A stretch of DNA of 64,000 nucleotides from Oscillospiraceae bacterium. Lineage in GTDB: Bacteria; Bacillota; Clostridia; Oscillospirales; Acutalibacteraceae. The DNA is taken from NCBI GenBank assembly GCA_902802375.1, contig CADCLS010000004.1, positions 35,378-99,377 of the forward strand, read 5' to 3'. The notes under the pieces were generated by a model. It ran no database searches and had not been told where the DNA came from. It saw nothing but the letters and a program-made list of their open reading frames with translations. Positions 51,346 to 59,403 of this stretch are shown here, piece by piece. The position numbers and the translations under genes are program-made. The stretch's first letter is position 1. Each line of letters starts with the position of its first letter.

Positions 51346-52062
51346 TTATGTAATCATTATACTACCGGTGTCAAGTATTTCCTCTTTTCTCGGCACTGCC
51401 AAGAGCTTTTTGAAAACGCATGTATATCTTTCTGTAATAACCCTATCTTCATGAAGCGAGCCGAAATACCAGTGCTTAAACTCGCACGAGCGTCCTATTT
51501 CCTCAAAATATCCGTTTATTTTGTTAGTGTTATCATTTTCGCCGCGGCGCAAAAGAATTGAGCTTTTAACAAGTGAGGGCGGTTCATGAGTTATAAAATA
51601 ATCAACCTTAAGACCGGCTTCATCAAGCACTCGCGCGCCGTCCGCCATTTCAAGAGGAGTAGGCTCCTCTGAGCGCCACCAATTGCCTGCCGATACTCGC
51701 ATATCCTTATCCGTGCTTTCTCCGCCGCCGAATGTGAAAAAGGTATTACCTTCGATTTTGAATATCTGACCGCGGCAAAGATGCAATAAATTACCCTTAA
51801 TGCGGTGAACCGTGCCACCATGCCACACAGTAGACCTCGCACGGTAAATGCGGTCAAGATTATCGTGAGTGCCATCAATAAAAGCGGTTACGAATTTACG
51901 ATTTGCAAGATAATTTATTACTTGCTTCTCCTGCTTATCGCCGGAAAATATATAGCCGAAATCTCCGCAAACTATAAGCACATCGCCGGCCTTTAGTTTT
52001 CTAAACTCTTTATCGTAAAGCCGACTTAAATCGCCGTGCATATCTCCGGTAATATATACCAC
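51346..52062 (-). CDS. Calcineurin-like metallophosphoesterase
   Basis: 238 residues from a GTG at 52062, chosen because the Shine-Dalgarno-like GGCGGTGA ends five bases upstream; a GTG at 52071 lies within that sequence. Metal-site motifs are YITGDMHGD, IVCGDFG, GTHDN (normally GNH/GTHE), and ITHEPPS, with a final GxH equivalent in WYFGSLHED. Likely cytoplasmic and possibly a protein phosphatase or nucleotidase. It shares an operon with the PASTA pseudokinase. Substrate unknown. Confidence 0.88.
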   Translation of the reverse strand: MVYITGDMHGDLSRLYDKEFRKLKAGDVLIVCGDFGYIFSGDKQEKQVINYLANRKFVTAFIDGTHDNLDRIYRARSTVWHGGTVHRIKGNLLHLCRGQIFKIEGNTFFTFGGGESTDKDMRVSAGNWWRSEEPTPLEMADGARVLDEAGLKVDYFITHEPPSLVKSSILLRRGENDNTNKINGYFEEIGRSCEFKHWYFGSLHEDRVITERYTCVFKKLLAVPRKEEILDTGSIMIT

Positions 52063-52154
52063 CCGTATCACCGCCTTTTTTCCTCTTTATTTTTCAGAAA
52101 ATATGTTGTATAATAATTTCAGTTATATTTTAACACACATTGAGGTAAATTTCT

Positions 52155-53492
52155 ATGCCTAAAAAGATTTTTTCAATATTTTTAACAATTTGTTTAATTA
52201 TTATGCCGATTTTGGGTGTGTCAGCTTACGAGCCTACCGGCGTAGAGCTAACAGCTAAAAGCGCTATGCTTGTATCCCTCGACACGGGCGAAGTGCTTTA
52301 TGAGAAGGCACCGGAAGAGAGAGTATACCCTGCTTCTATCACTAAAATAATGGTAGTAACTCTAATGCTCGAAAGTCCGAAGTTTGACCAAAACGCCAAA
52401 ATTGCTATGACCGATGAGGCGCAAAAGCTCATACTCGGCACAGGTAGTGTTTGTTCAAATCTGAAAGTCGGCGAAGAGATAAGCCAGCTTGATTTGCTTT
52501 ATTATGTTATTATGTCCTCTTGCGGTGACTGCGCATATCTCGCGGCCCTCACCTACGGTGATACGGTTGAGAATTTCGTAAATATGATGAACGAGAAAGC
52601 GCGCGAATTAGGTCTTACCGGTACGCATTACCAAAACCCGGTAGGTCTTCACGACAGTGAAAATTATACCACCGCCAAGGACACTTATATACTTGCAAGC
52701 TACGCTCTTAAAAACGAAATATTCAAGACCGCCTGCGAATCCACAAGATACACTGTGCCGGCTACAAATATGCATGCGGCGCGCAAGCTTTCGACCACAA
52801 ACTTTTTGCAGGATAGCTCTACTAACTACTACTATATGTATGCAAAGGGCGTTAAGACAGGCTTTACCACCGAAGCCGGAAGATGTCTTGTAAGCACCGC
52901 TTCGTATAACGGATACAACTATATGTGCATTTTATTCGGCTGTCTTGATGACAAGGCAAAACGGCACGAATTTATAGAAAGCAAAGAGCTTTACCGATGG
53001 GCTTTCAACAATTTTTCGTTCAAGCATATAGCAAATACAGATAATCCTGTTTGCGAAATACCCGTAAAGCTTTCGCTTAAAACCGATTTCGTATCGCTTT
53101 TTGTGGAGAAGAGCTTTATATCGGTATTACCTACTGACGCGGACGATTCCACAATTACAATTAAGCCGAACTATGAGAATAAAAGCGTTAAAGCACCAAT
53201 AAAACGCGGTCAGGTGCTCGGCACAGCCGATATAATATATGCGAACAATGTTATCGGCACAGTAAACCTTGTATCACACGAAGACATAGAACGCAACTTT
53301 TTTCTTATGGTATTTGACGGGCTTAAAAACTTTTTAACTTCAAAATATATGAAGGTTGTATATATAGTAATAGCTTTGCTGATTATTCTTTTTATTTGGC
53401 GTGTTTGGAAATTAAACCGTGGGCGTAAAACAAAAAGCGGCAGAAAAATAAAATATATACCGTATGAAAAAAGCAGCAAAGGAAAACATTGA
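52155..53492 (+). CDS. D-alanyl-D-alanine carboxypeptidase (S11), variant active site
   Basis: Exported 445-residue S11 peptidase that trims peptidoglycan stems. The signal peptide is residues 1-24. SITK (Ser61-Lys64) and KTG in GVKTGFTTEAGRC are intact, but the middle SxN motif reads SCG (122-124, MSSCGDCAY), with Gly where Asn is usual. A beta domain follows, with one C-terminal transmembrane helix (about 397-416) and a short basic tail. It is followed after eight bases by a HAD hydrolase. It is the second S11 gene of the window and divergent from the metallophosphoesterase. Confidence 0.9.
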   Translation: MPKKIFSIFLTICLIIMPILGVSAYEPTGVELTAKSAMLVSLDTGEVLYEKAPEERVYPASITKIMVVTLMLESPKFDQNAKIAMTDEAQKLILGTGSVCSNLKVGEEISQLDLLYYVIMSSCGDCAYLAALTYGDTVENFVNMMNEKARELGLTGTHYQNPVGLHDSENYTTAKDTYILASYALKNEIFKTACESTRYTVPATNMHAARKLSTTNFLQDSSTNYYYMYAKGVKTGFTTEAGRCLVSTASYNGYNYMCILFGCLDDKAKRHEFIESKELYRWAFNNFSFKHIANTDNPVCEIPVKLSLKTDFVSLFVEKSFISVLPTDADDSTITIKPNYENKSVKAPIKRGQVLGTADIIYANNVIGTVNLVSHEDIERNFFLMVFDGLKNFLTSKYMKVVYIVIALLIILFIWRVWKLNRGRKTKSGRKIKYIPYEKSSKGKH

Positions 53493-53500
53493 GGTAATTT

Positions 53501-54217
53501 ATGAGCGAAAATATTAAAGCGGTGCTGTTTGACCTTGACGGAACACTGCTTCCAATGGACCAAGATAAATTTACAAACGGATATTTTAAGCTTCTTATAA
53601 GAAAGCTTGTCCCCTACGGCTACGAACCTGAAAGCCTTATAAACTCTATATGGCACGGCACGAAAGCTATGGTTAAAAATGACGGCTCAAAAACTAACGA
53701 GGAAGCCTTTTGGGAAGATTTCTCAAGTATTTACGGCAAAGAAAAGGCTGAGCGTGACAAGACACTTTTCGAGGAGTTTTATGATATAGACTTTAAGTCT
53801 GCAAAAGATACCTGCGGTTACACACCTCTTGCAAAGGCAGCCGTAAACCTGCTTAAAGAGAAAAATAAGCGAGTAATACTCGCAACAAATCCGATTTTCC
53901 CGAAGACGGCTACTAAAACGCGCACCGAATGGGCAGGACTGTCGCTTCGTGATTTCGAACTTTATACTACATACGAAAATATGAGCTTTTGCAAGCCGAA
54001 CCCGGATTATTACCGGGAAATCCTCAGACGGGCAAATCTCAAACCGCAAGAATGCTTAATGGTAGGCAACGATGTAGATGAAGATATGATAGCGAAAAAT
54101 TTGGGCATTAATGTTTTTCTGCTTACGGACTGTATGATAAATAAGTCGAACAAGGACATAAGTGTATACAAACATGGCAATTTCAACGAATTAATTGAAT
54201 ATCTTAAAACGATATAG
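53501..54217 (+). CDS. HAD family hydrolase
   Basis: Haloacid-dehalogenase-like phosphatase of 238 residues. Motif I is LFDLDGTLLPMD near residues 10-21, motif II VILATNP, motif III a Lys in CKPNPDYY, and motif IV MVGNDVDEDMIAKNLG. The substrate is unknown. It starts eight bases after the carboxypeptidase gene and ends at a bidirectional terminator shared with uvrB. Confidence 0.93.
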   Translation: MSENIKAVLFDLDGTLLPMDQDKFTNGYFKLLIRKLVPYGYEPESLINSIWHGTKAMVKNDGSKTNEEAFWEDFSSIYGKEKAERDKTLFEEFYDIDFKSAKDTCGYTPLAKAAVNLLKEKNKRVILATNPIFPKTATKTRTEWAGLSLRDFELYTTYENMSFCKPNPDYYREILRRANLKPQECLMVGNDVDEDMIAKNLGINVFLLTDCMINKSNKDISVYKHGNFNELIEYLKTI

Positions 54218-54221
54218 TAAA

Positions 54222-54247
54222 CGGGCTGAGCTAAATTGCTCAGCCCG
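54222..54247. terminator. Bidirectional terminator between the HAD gene and uvrB
   Basis: CGGGCTGAGC, loop TAAATT and the exact complement GCTCAGCCCG, 10 bp, between convergent stops at 54217 and 54253. A TTTT follows a few bases later on the plus strand. Confidence 0.82.
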
Positions 54248-54252
54248 ATGTT

Positions 54253-56211
54253 TTATTTACTTCCCCTTAGTTTATTTATCCTATCTCTGAGATACGCCGC
54301 GTGCTCAAATTCGAGAATTTTTGCCGCCTGCTGCATTTCACTTGTTAGCCGTTTAATAAGCGCCTGCTTTTCTGCACGCGAAAGCTTATTATCCGGCTTT
54401 TCCGCGTCAGCCTTTTGACCTATTTCAATTATATCTCTTACATCTTTAATAATCGTCTTAGGCGTTATGCCGTGAGCTTCATTATACCTCTGCTGAATTT
54501 CTCTGCGGCGGTTAGTCTCGGTAATGGCATATTCCATTGAGGGTGTTACGCTGTCCGCGTACATAATGACACTGCCTTCGGCATTTCTTGCCGCCCTGCC
54601 TACAGTTTGAATAAGCGAGGTGGCACTGCGTAAAAAGCCCTCTTTATCGGCGTCAAGAATTGCGACAAGTGACACTTCCGGTATATCGAGCCCTTCCCTT
54701 AGCAGGTTAATACCTACAAGCACATCAAACTTGCCAAGTCTTAAATCGCGGATTATTTCCATACGCTCTATTGTATCAATATCATAGTGCATATATCGCA
54801 CCTTAATATCAAGATTATCGAGATATTCCGTTAGGTCCTCCGCCATTTTTTTGGTGAGTGTAGTTACCAGTACTCTCTCTTTTCTCGCCGAACGGATATT
54901 TATTTCGGAAACCAAATCGTCTATCTGCCCGTCACTCGGTTTTACTGTTATAAGTGGGTCTAAAAGACCGGTAGGACGAATTACCTGCTCTACAATCTGC
55001 GCCGCGTGCTCGCGCTCAAAATCGCCGGGTGTTGCCGATACGAACACAGCCTGATTTATGTGACTGTAAAACTCGTTAAAATTAAGAGGTCTGTTATCGT
55101 ATGCCGACGGGAGACGAAAACCGTATTCAATAAGGTTATCCTTCCTGCCCTTGTCGCCGCCGTACATACCGCGCACCTGCGGCAGCGTTACATGGGATTC
55201 ATCCACAAAAAGCAAAAAATCATCCGGGAAATAGTCAAGAAGCGTAAACGGCGTAGAGCCGGGTGCTCGGCGTGAAAGCACGCGGGAATAGTTTTCTACT
55301 CCCTTGCAAACGCCTATTTCTCTCAGCATTTCAATATCATATTCCGTGCGCTGACGAATACGCTGAGCTTCGATAAGCTTGCCGCAGTTTGTAAAAAACT
55401 CAACACGCTCTTCCATTTCCTGTTTGATTTCACTGAGCGCATCTTCAAGCTTATCGCGCGGCACTATATAGTGGGAAGCCGGGTAAATTGCGGTATGAAT
55501 TAAAAACTGCTTTACTTCACCCGTCACTACATTTATTTCGCTTATTCTTTCAATTTCATCACCGAAAAACTCTATGCGTACGGCGTTTTCATAAGAGTAT
55601 GCCGGGTATACTTCTACTGTATCTCCCCTCACACGGAATTTGTTGCGAACGAAATTTATATCGTTTCTCTCATACTGCAAATCAACAAGCTTTCTTATAA
55701 GCTCATCCCGGCTTTTGTTGCTTCCTGTTCGCAGGGATATTACCATACTTCTGTAATCAATAGGGTTGCCGAGAGAATATATGCAGGAAACCGAGGCCAC
55801 GATTATAACATCACGCCGTTCGGATAAAGCACAGGTGGCACTGTGTCTAAGCTTATCTATTTCATCGTTTATGGCGGAATCCTTTTCAATATAGGTATCA
55901 GTCCCCGGAATATACGCTTCCGGCTGATAGTAGTCGTAGTAGGAAACAAAGTATTCAACTGCGTTTTCGGGGAAGAATTCACGGAACTCAGTGCAAAGTT
56001 GCGCGGCGAGTGTTTTGTTGTGAGCAAGAACCAGCGTCGGGCGGTTTACCCGCTCGATAATATTTGCCATTGTAAAGGTCTTTCCCGAACCCGTAACACC
56101 TAAGAGAACCTGCTCTTTATCGCCGTTTTCGATGCCTTTTACCAATTTGTCAATCGCCTCGGGCTGGTCGCCCGTCGGCTTATAATTTGAGTGTAAAACA
56201 AACTTGTCCAC
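54253..56211 (-). CDS. uvrB: Excinuclease ABC subunit B
   Basis: DNA-damage recognition helicase of nucleotide excision repair. The start is a GTG at 56211. 652 residues with the Walker A GVTGSGKT (38-45), the beta-hairpin region [21 protein letters not shown] (split), helicase motifs [23 protein letters not shown] and QTVGRAARN, and a C-terminal UVR domain for UvrC contact. No SOS box was seen upstream. Its 5' end and promoter are duplicated at 61667-62130. Confidence 0.97.
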   Translation of the reverse strand: MDKFVLHSNYKPTGDQPEAIDKLVKGIENGDKEQVLLGVTGSGKTFTMANIIERVNRPTLVLAHNKTLAAQLCTEFREFFPENAVEYFVSYYDYYQPEAYIPGTDTYIEKDSAINDEIDKLRHSATCALSERRDVIIVASVSCIYSLGNPIDYRSMVISLRTGSNKSRDELIRKLVDLQYERNDINFVRNKFRVRGDTVEVYPAYSYENAVRIEFFGDEIERISEINVVTGEVKQFLIHTAIYPASHYIVPRDKLEDALSEIKQEMEERVEFFTNCGKLIEAQRIRQRTEYDIEMLREIGVCKGVENYSRVLSRRAPGSTPFTLLDYFPDDFLLFVDESHVTLPQVRGMYGGDKGRKDNLIEYGFRLPSAYDNRPLNFNEFYSHINQAVFVSATPGDFEREHAAQIVEQVIRPTGLLDPLITVKPSDGQIDDLVSEINIRSARKERVLVTTLTKKMAEDLTEYLDNLDIKVRYMHYDIDTIERMEIIRDLRLGKFDVLVGINLLREGLDIPEVSLVAILDADKEGFLRSATSLIQTVGRAARNAEGSVIMYADSVTPSMEYAITETNRRREIQQRYNEAHGITPKTIIKDVRDIIEIGQKADAEKPDNKLSRAEKQALIKRLTSEMQQAAKILEFEHAAYLRDRINKLRGSK

Positions 56212-56439
56212 AAAATACTCTCTTTCTCACTATGCTTGATTTTCGCCAAGTGATTCGTGTCGTGTAATTTTTTATGCTAAAATCATGCCAAAAACCTGCC
56301 CAAAATGCCATTACACGAATTTAGGTCACAAATTTTTGTTTTTGGGCACCGCATACCTATATAAACTTAGGTAAAATAGAATAACACAAAATAAACTTAG
56401 ATAAGGTTATTATACAACAAATCATTCAGTAAGTAAACA
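55936..56439. repeat. Direct repeat A: uvrB 5' end plus promoter region
   Basis: This segment matches 61667-62130 in the same orientation, about 5.7 kb apart. In the 5' coding part there are roughly 30 differences in about 240 bases by eye, mostly silent. From about codon 20 of uvrB upstream the two copies are nearly identical, apart from a 41-base stretch present only here (starting near 56259) and about four single differences. The repeats bracket the TetR/MMPL module. Confidence 0.85.
56409..56437 (-). promoter_or_regulatory. uvrB promoter
   Basis: Minus-strand TTTACT (56437-56432) and TATAAT (56414-56409), spacer 17 bases. The region 56212-56408 is the long leader of uvrB; it holds an inverted repeat around ATTCGTGT/ACACGAAT but no gene. 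Confidence 0.65.
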
Positions 56440-56526
56440 GTAACAGATAAATTTATAACTGTTATAAGCCTGTAAAATATGCTTTTGATTTTTTAAACAA
56501 TTATTTCTTTTTATTTGGTTTTATGG

Positions 56527-56532
56527 TATAAT
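56527..56532 (+). promoter_or_regulatory. -10 box of the TetR gene
   Basis: A TATAAT hexamer about 90 bases before the TetR start codon. The -35 region (TTTCTT at 56504) is poor, so the promoter may need an activator or be weak. Confidence 0.45.
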
Positions 56533-56542
56533 ATTCACAGAC

Positions 56543-56576
56543 AGCCGATAAAAGTATCGGCTCAATGCCTTGGCAT
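56543..56576 (+). promoter_or_regulatory. Two leader hairpins of the TetR gene
   Basis: AGCCGATA, loop AAAG, TATCGGCT (56543-56562) is a perfect 8-bp stem; ATGCC, TT, GGCAT (56565-56576) follows and is trailed by TTTTG. Both lie in the 5' leader. No known riboswitch is recognised. Confidence 0.45.
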
Positions 56577-56623
56577 TTTGAAAAATCTGAAATTTACACA
56601 AACCACAATCGGAGTTAATAATT

Positions 56624-57184
56624 ATGGCAAATTTTACGGAAAAAGCGATAAAAGAAACTTTTATTGAGTTGTTGGAGGAGCATCCGCTTTCACAGATAAC
56701 AATAAAAGATATTGTTAAAAAGTGTGGCATAAATCGCAACACTTTTTATTATCACTATGACGGTATGCCTGCCCTAATAGCGGAAATCATCGAAGAAGAA
56801 TCAAAATCCATTATAGATAAATACCCCTCCGTTTCCTCTATTGTTGAATGTTTCGATGCAATGGTTGAATTTACCACTCACAAAAAACGCCCGATTATGC
56901 ATATCTTTCGTTCGGTAAACAGAGAGGTCTTTGAGAAAAACCTAATGGCCGTAAGCGATTATTTTGTTTGCAACTATGTAAATACGGCGCTTAACGATAT
57001 TCCGATTAGTGAATCAGATAAAAGGACGATTATAACCTATTATAAAAGTGTTTGTTTCGGTCTTGTGATGGAGTGGCTTAACTGTGAAATGAGCGCGGAT
57101 TTTGCAAATGAAATACGCCGGATTTTTCTTCTTAAAAAAGACTTTGCCGAGGAGATTGCGGCTCTTTTGCAGGGACAAGTTTAA
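56624..57184 (+). CDS. TetR/AcrR family regulator
   Basis: 186 residues. The N-terminal helix-turn-helix is IKETFIELLEEHPLSQITIKDIVKKCGINRNTFYYHYDGM (split by conserved residues), the usual TetR pattern. The C-terminal ligand domain resembles TetR proteins next to MMPL exporters. It is transcribed in the same direction as the MMPL gene, 124 bases upstream with a terminator between them, and probably represses it. Part of the module inserted between the uvrB repeats. Confidence 0.92.
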   Translation: MANFTEKAIKETFIELLEEHPLSQITIKDIVKKCGINRNTFYYHYDGMPALIAEIIEEESKSIIDKYPSVSSIVECFDAMVEFTTHKKRPIMHIFRSVNREVFEKNLMAVSDYFVCNYVNTALNDIPISESDKRTIITYYKSVCFGLVMEWLNCEMSADFANEIRRIFLLKKDFAEEIAALLQGQV

Positions 57185-57204
57185 TTATAGAATATCAGTC
57201 ATTT

Positions 57205-57244
57205 TTATGCTCGTGTCTAAAAAGCAGACGCGAGCATAATTTTA
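57205..57244 (+). terminator. Terminator after the TetR gene
   Basis: TTATGCTCGTGTCT (57205-57218) pairs with AGACGCGAGCATAA (57226-57239), 14 bp with one T:G pair and a 7-base loop, followed by TTTTAT. Confidence 0.82.
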
Positions 57245-57308
57245 TCTATATTTATTTTCGAGTACTGCTATATAATATCATATATAAACTAAATTAGGAG
57301 GATATGTA

Positions 57309-59402
57309 ATGCAGTTTTCAAAGACGGTAGTAAAATTCCGCATTCCCATACTGATATTAACAGTTATTTTAATGATACCCTCTGTTATCGGTATGGTTGC
57401 CACACGCGTCAATTATGATATGCTGAACTACCTTCCGGGCGATATGGAAACGGTAGTAGGGCAAAAAGAGTTGTTAAAAGATTTTAACAAGGGTGCATTT
57501 TCGTTTATTATTCTTGAAGAGATGCCTGAAAAGGATGTTGCGAAGCTAAAAGAGAAGATTGCCGAAGTTGAGCATGTAGATACAGTGCTTTGGTATAATT
57601 CTTTCGCAGATTTATCGGTTCCTATGGAAATTCTTCCTGACGAATTTTATTCGGCATTCAATACGGAAAACTCCACTATGATGGCGGTGTTTTTCGATAC
57701 GGGAACATCTGACGATTTAACTATGAAAGCTGTACAGCAAATCAGGTCTATCTGTGGAAGACAGTGCTATGTTTCGGGTATGACTGCGCTTGTAGTCGAT
57801 CTAAAAGACCTTTGCGAAAAAGAAGAGCCGATTTATGTGGCTCTTGCGGTTATACTTGCTTGTATTGCTATGTTTGCATTGCTTGACGGATGGCTTGTTC
57901 CGATTGTCTTTCTTACCTCTATCGGCGCTATGATTCTTCTGAATCTCGGCACGAACTATTTTTTAGGCGAAATATCCTACATAACTAAAGCTCTTTCCGC
58001 CGTTTTGCAACTTGCCGTTACAATGGACTATTCTATTTTCTTATGGCACAGTTACAATGAACAACGGGAAATTTTTTCGGACAATAAAGAAGCTATGTCA
58101 GTCGCAATTAAAAAAACTCTCACAAGCGTTGTCGGCAGTTCGATAACCACCATTGCCGGATTTATTGCCCTTTGCTTTATGAGTTTTACGCTCGGTAAAG
58201 ATTTGGGAATTGTTATGGCAAAGGGAGTAATTTTTGGGGTTATCGGTTGCGTTACCGTTCTGCCCTCTTTAATCCTTGTACTCGACAAACCGCTTCAAAA
58301 AACAAAGCACCGTTCAATTATCCCTAATATGAGCAAATTTGCAAAGAAAATTGTAACTGTGTTTCCTGTTTTTCTTATTATCTTCGCCATAATGATTTTC
58401 CCGGCATATTACGGTTATAACAAGGCGAACAACGAAGTTTACTATGATCTGGGCGAATGTCTACCGGACGAGATGAATTATGTTATTTCAAATTCAAAGC
58501 TTAGTGAGGATTTCGGAATTGCCTCAACCCATATGATTTTAACGAATTCTAAGCTTTCTTCAAAATCCGTCAGAGATATGATGGCGGAAATGGAAAATGT
58601 AGACGGCGTAAAATATGTGCTCGGGCTTGAATCGGTTATAGGTTCTCGCGTACCAGAAGAAATATTGCCGGAAAGAATTAAATCCATACTTAAAAGCGAC
58701 CGCTATGAACTGCTGCTTATAAACTCCGAATACAAACCGGCAAGCGACGAAGCAAATGAACAAATAACAAAGCTGAACTCTATTGTAAAGAGCTATGACA
58801 AGGGTGGAATGGTAATAGGTGAAGCTCCTTGTATGAAAGATATGATTGAAACAACAGACCGCGATTTTAGAGTAGTTACCGTAGTTTCGATAATTGCAAT
58901 CTTTGTGATTATTCTGCTTGTTGAAAAATCGATTTCACTGCCGTTTATCTTAATTGCCGTAATTGAATTCGGTATTTTTATAAATTTAGGTATTCCTCAT
59001 TATACAGGTCAGAGTATGGCTTTTATTACTCCGATTTGTATAAGTACCATACAACTCGGCGCAACCGTTGACTATGCCATTTTAATGACCACCAGATACA
59101 AGTCCGAGCGGATTGCCGGAAATGATAAAAATACTGCTGTTTGGACAGCGCTTTACACATCGATTCCGTCCATAATTGTTTCCGGAATGGGACTTTTTGC
59201 CTCCACATTCGGTGTTGCGCTTTATTCGGATATTGAAATTATAAGCTCAATGTGTATGTTAATGGCAAGAGGCGCTCTAATAAGTATGTTGCTTGTTATA
59301 TTGATACTGCCGGCTATGTTTATGCTTTTTGATAAAATCATTTGCAAAACAACACTTGGTATGACAAGAATAAACACTAATAGCAGAATTGAGGTTAAAT
59401 AA
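57309..59402 (+). CDS. MMPL/RND family transporter
   Basis: 697 residues with two repeats, each of one helix, a large extracellular domain and about five helices: residues about 10-345 and 350-690. The conserved proton-relay segments are LAVTMDYSIFLWHSYNEQRE in the first half and LGATVDYAILMTTRYKSERI in the second, as in MmpL exporters and Clostridial YdgH-like proteins. It has a GGAGG ribosome binding site and is followed two bases later by an LxxG-repeat protein. The substrate (lipid, drug or surface component) is unknown. Confidence 0.93.
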   Translation: MQFSKTVVKFRIPILILTVILMIPSVIGMVATRVNYDMLNYLPGDMETVVGQKELLKDFNKGAFSFIILEEMPEKDVAKLKEKIAEVEHVDTVLWYNSFADLSVPMEILPDEFYSAFNTENSTMMAVFFDTGTSDDLTMKAVQQIRSICGRQCYVSGMTALVVDLKDLCEKEEPIYVALAVILACIAMFALLDGWLVPIVFLTSIGAMILLNLGTNYFLGEISYITKALSAVLQLAVTMDYSIFLWHSYNEQREIFSDNKEAMSVAIKKTLTSVVGSSITTIAGFIALCFMSFTLGKDLGIVMAKGVIFGVIGCVTVLPSLILVLDKPLQKTKHRSIIPNMSKFAKKIVTVFPVFLIIFAIMIFPAYYGYNKANNEVYYDLGECLPDEMNYVISNSKLSEDFGIASTHMILTNSKLSSKSVRDMMAEMENVDGVKYVLGLESVIGSRVPEEILPERIKSILKSDRYELLLINSEYKPASDEANEQITKLNSIVKSYDKGGMVIGEAPCMKDMIETTDRDFRVVTVVSIIAIFVIILLVEKSISLPFILIAVIEFGIFINLGIPHYTGQSMAFITPICISTIQLGATVDYAILMTTRYKSERIAGNDKNTAVWTALYTSIPSIIVSGMGLFASTFGVALYSDIEIISSMCMLMARGALISMLLVILILPAMFMLFDKIICKTTLGMTRINTNSRIEVK

Positions 59403-59403
59403 T

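Noticed and set aside
56527-56623. Guanidine-type two-hairpin riboswitch before the TetR gene
   Set aside because: The loops are AAAG and TT rather than the conserved ACGR-type loops.
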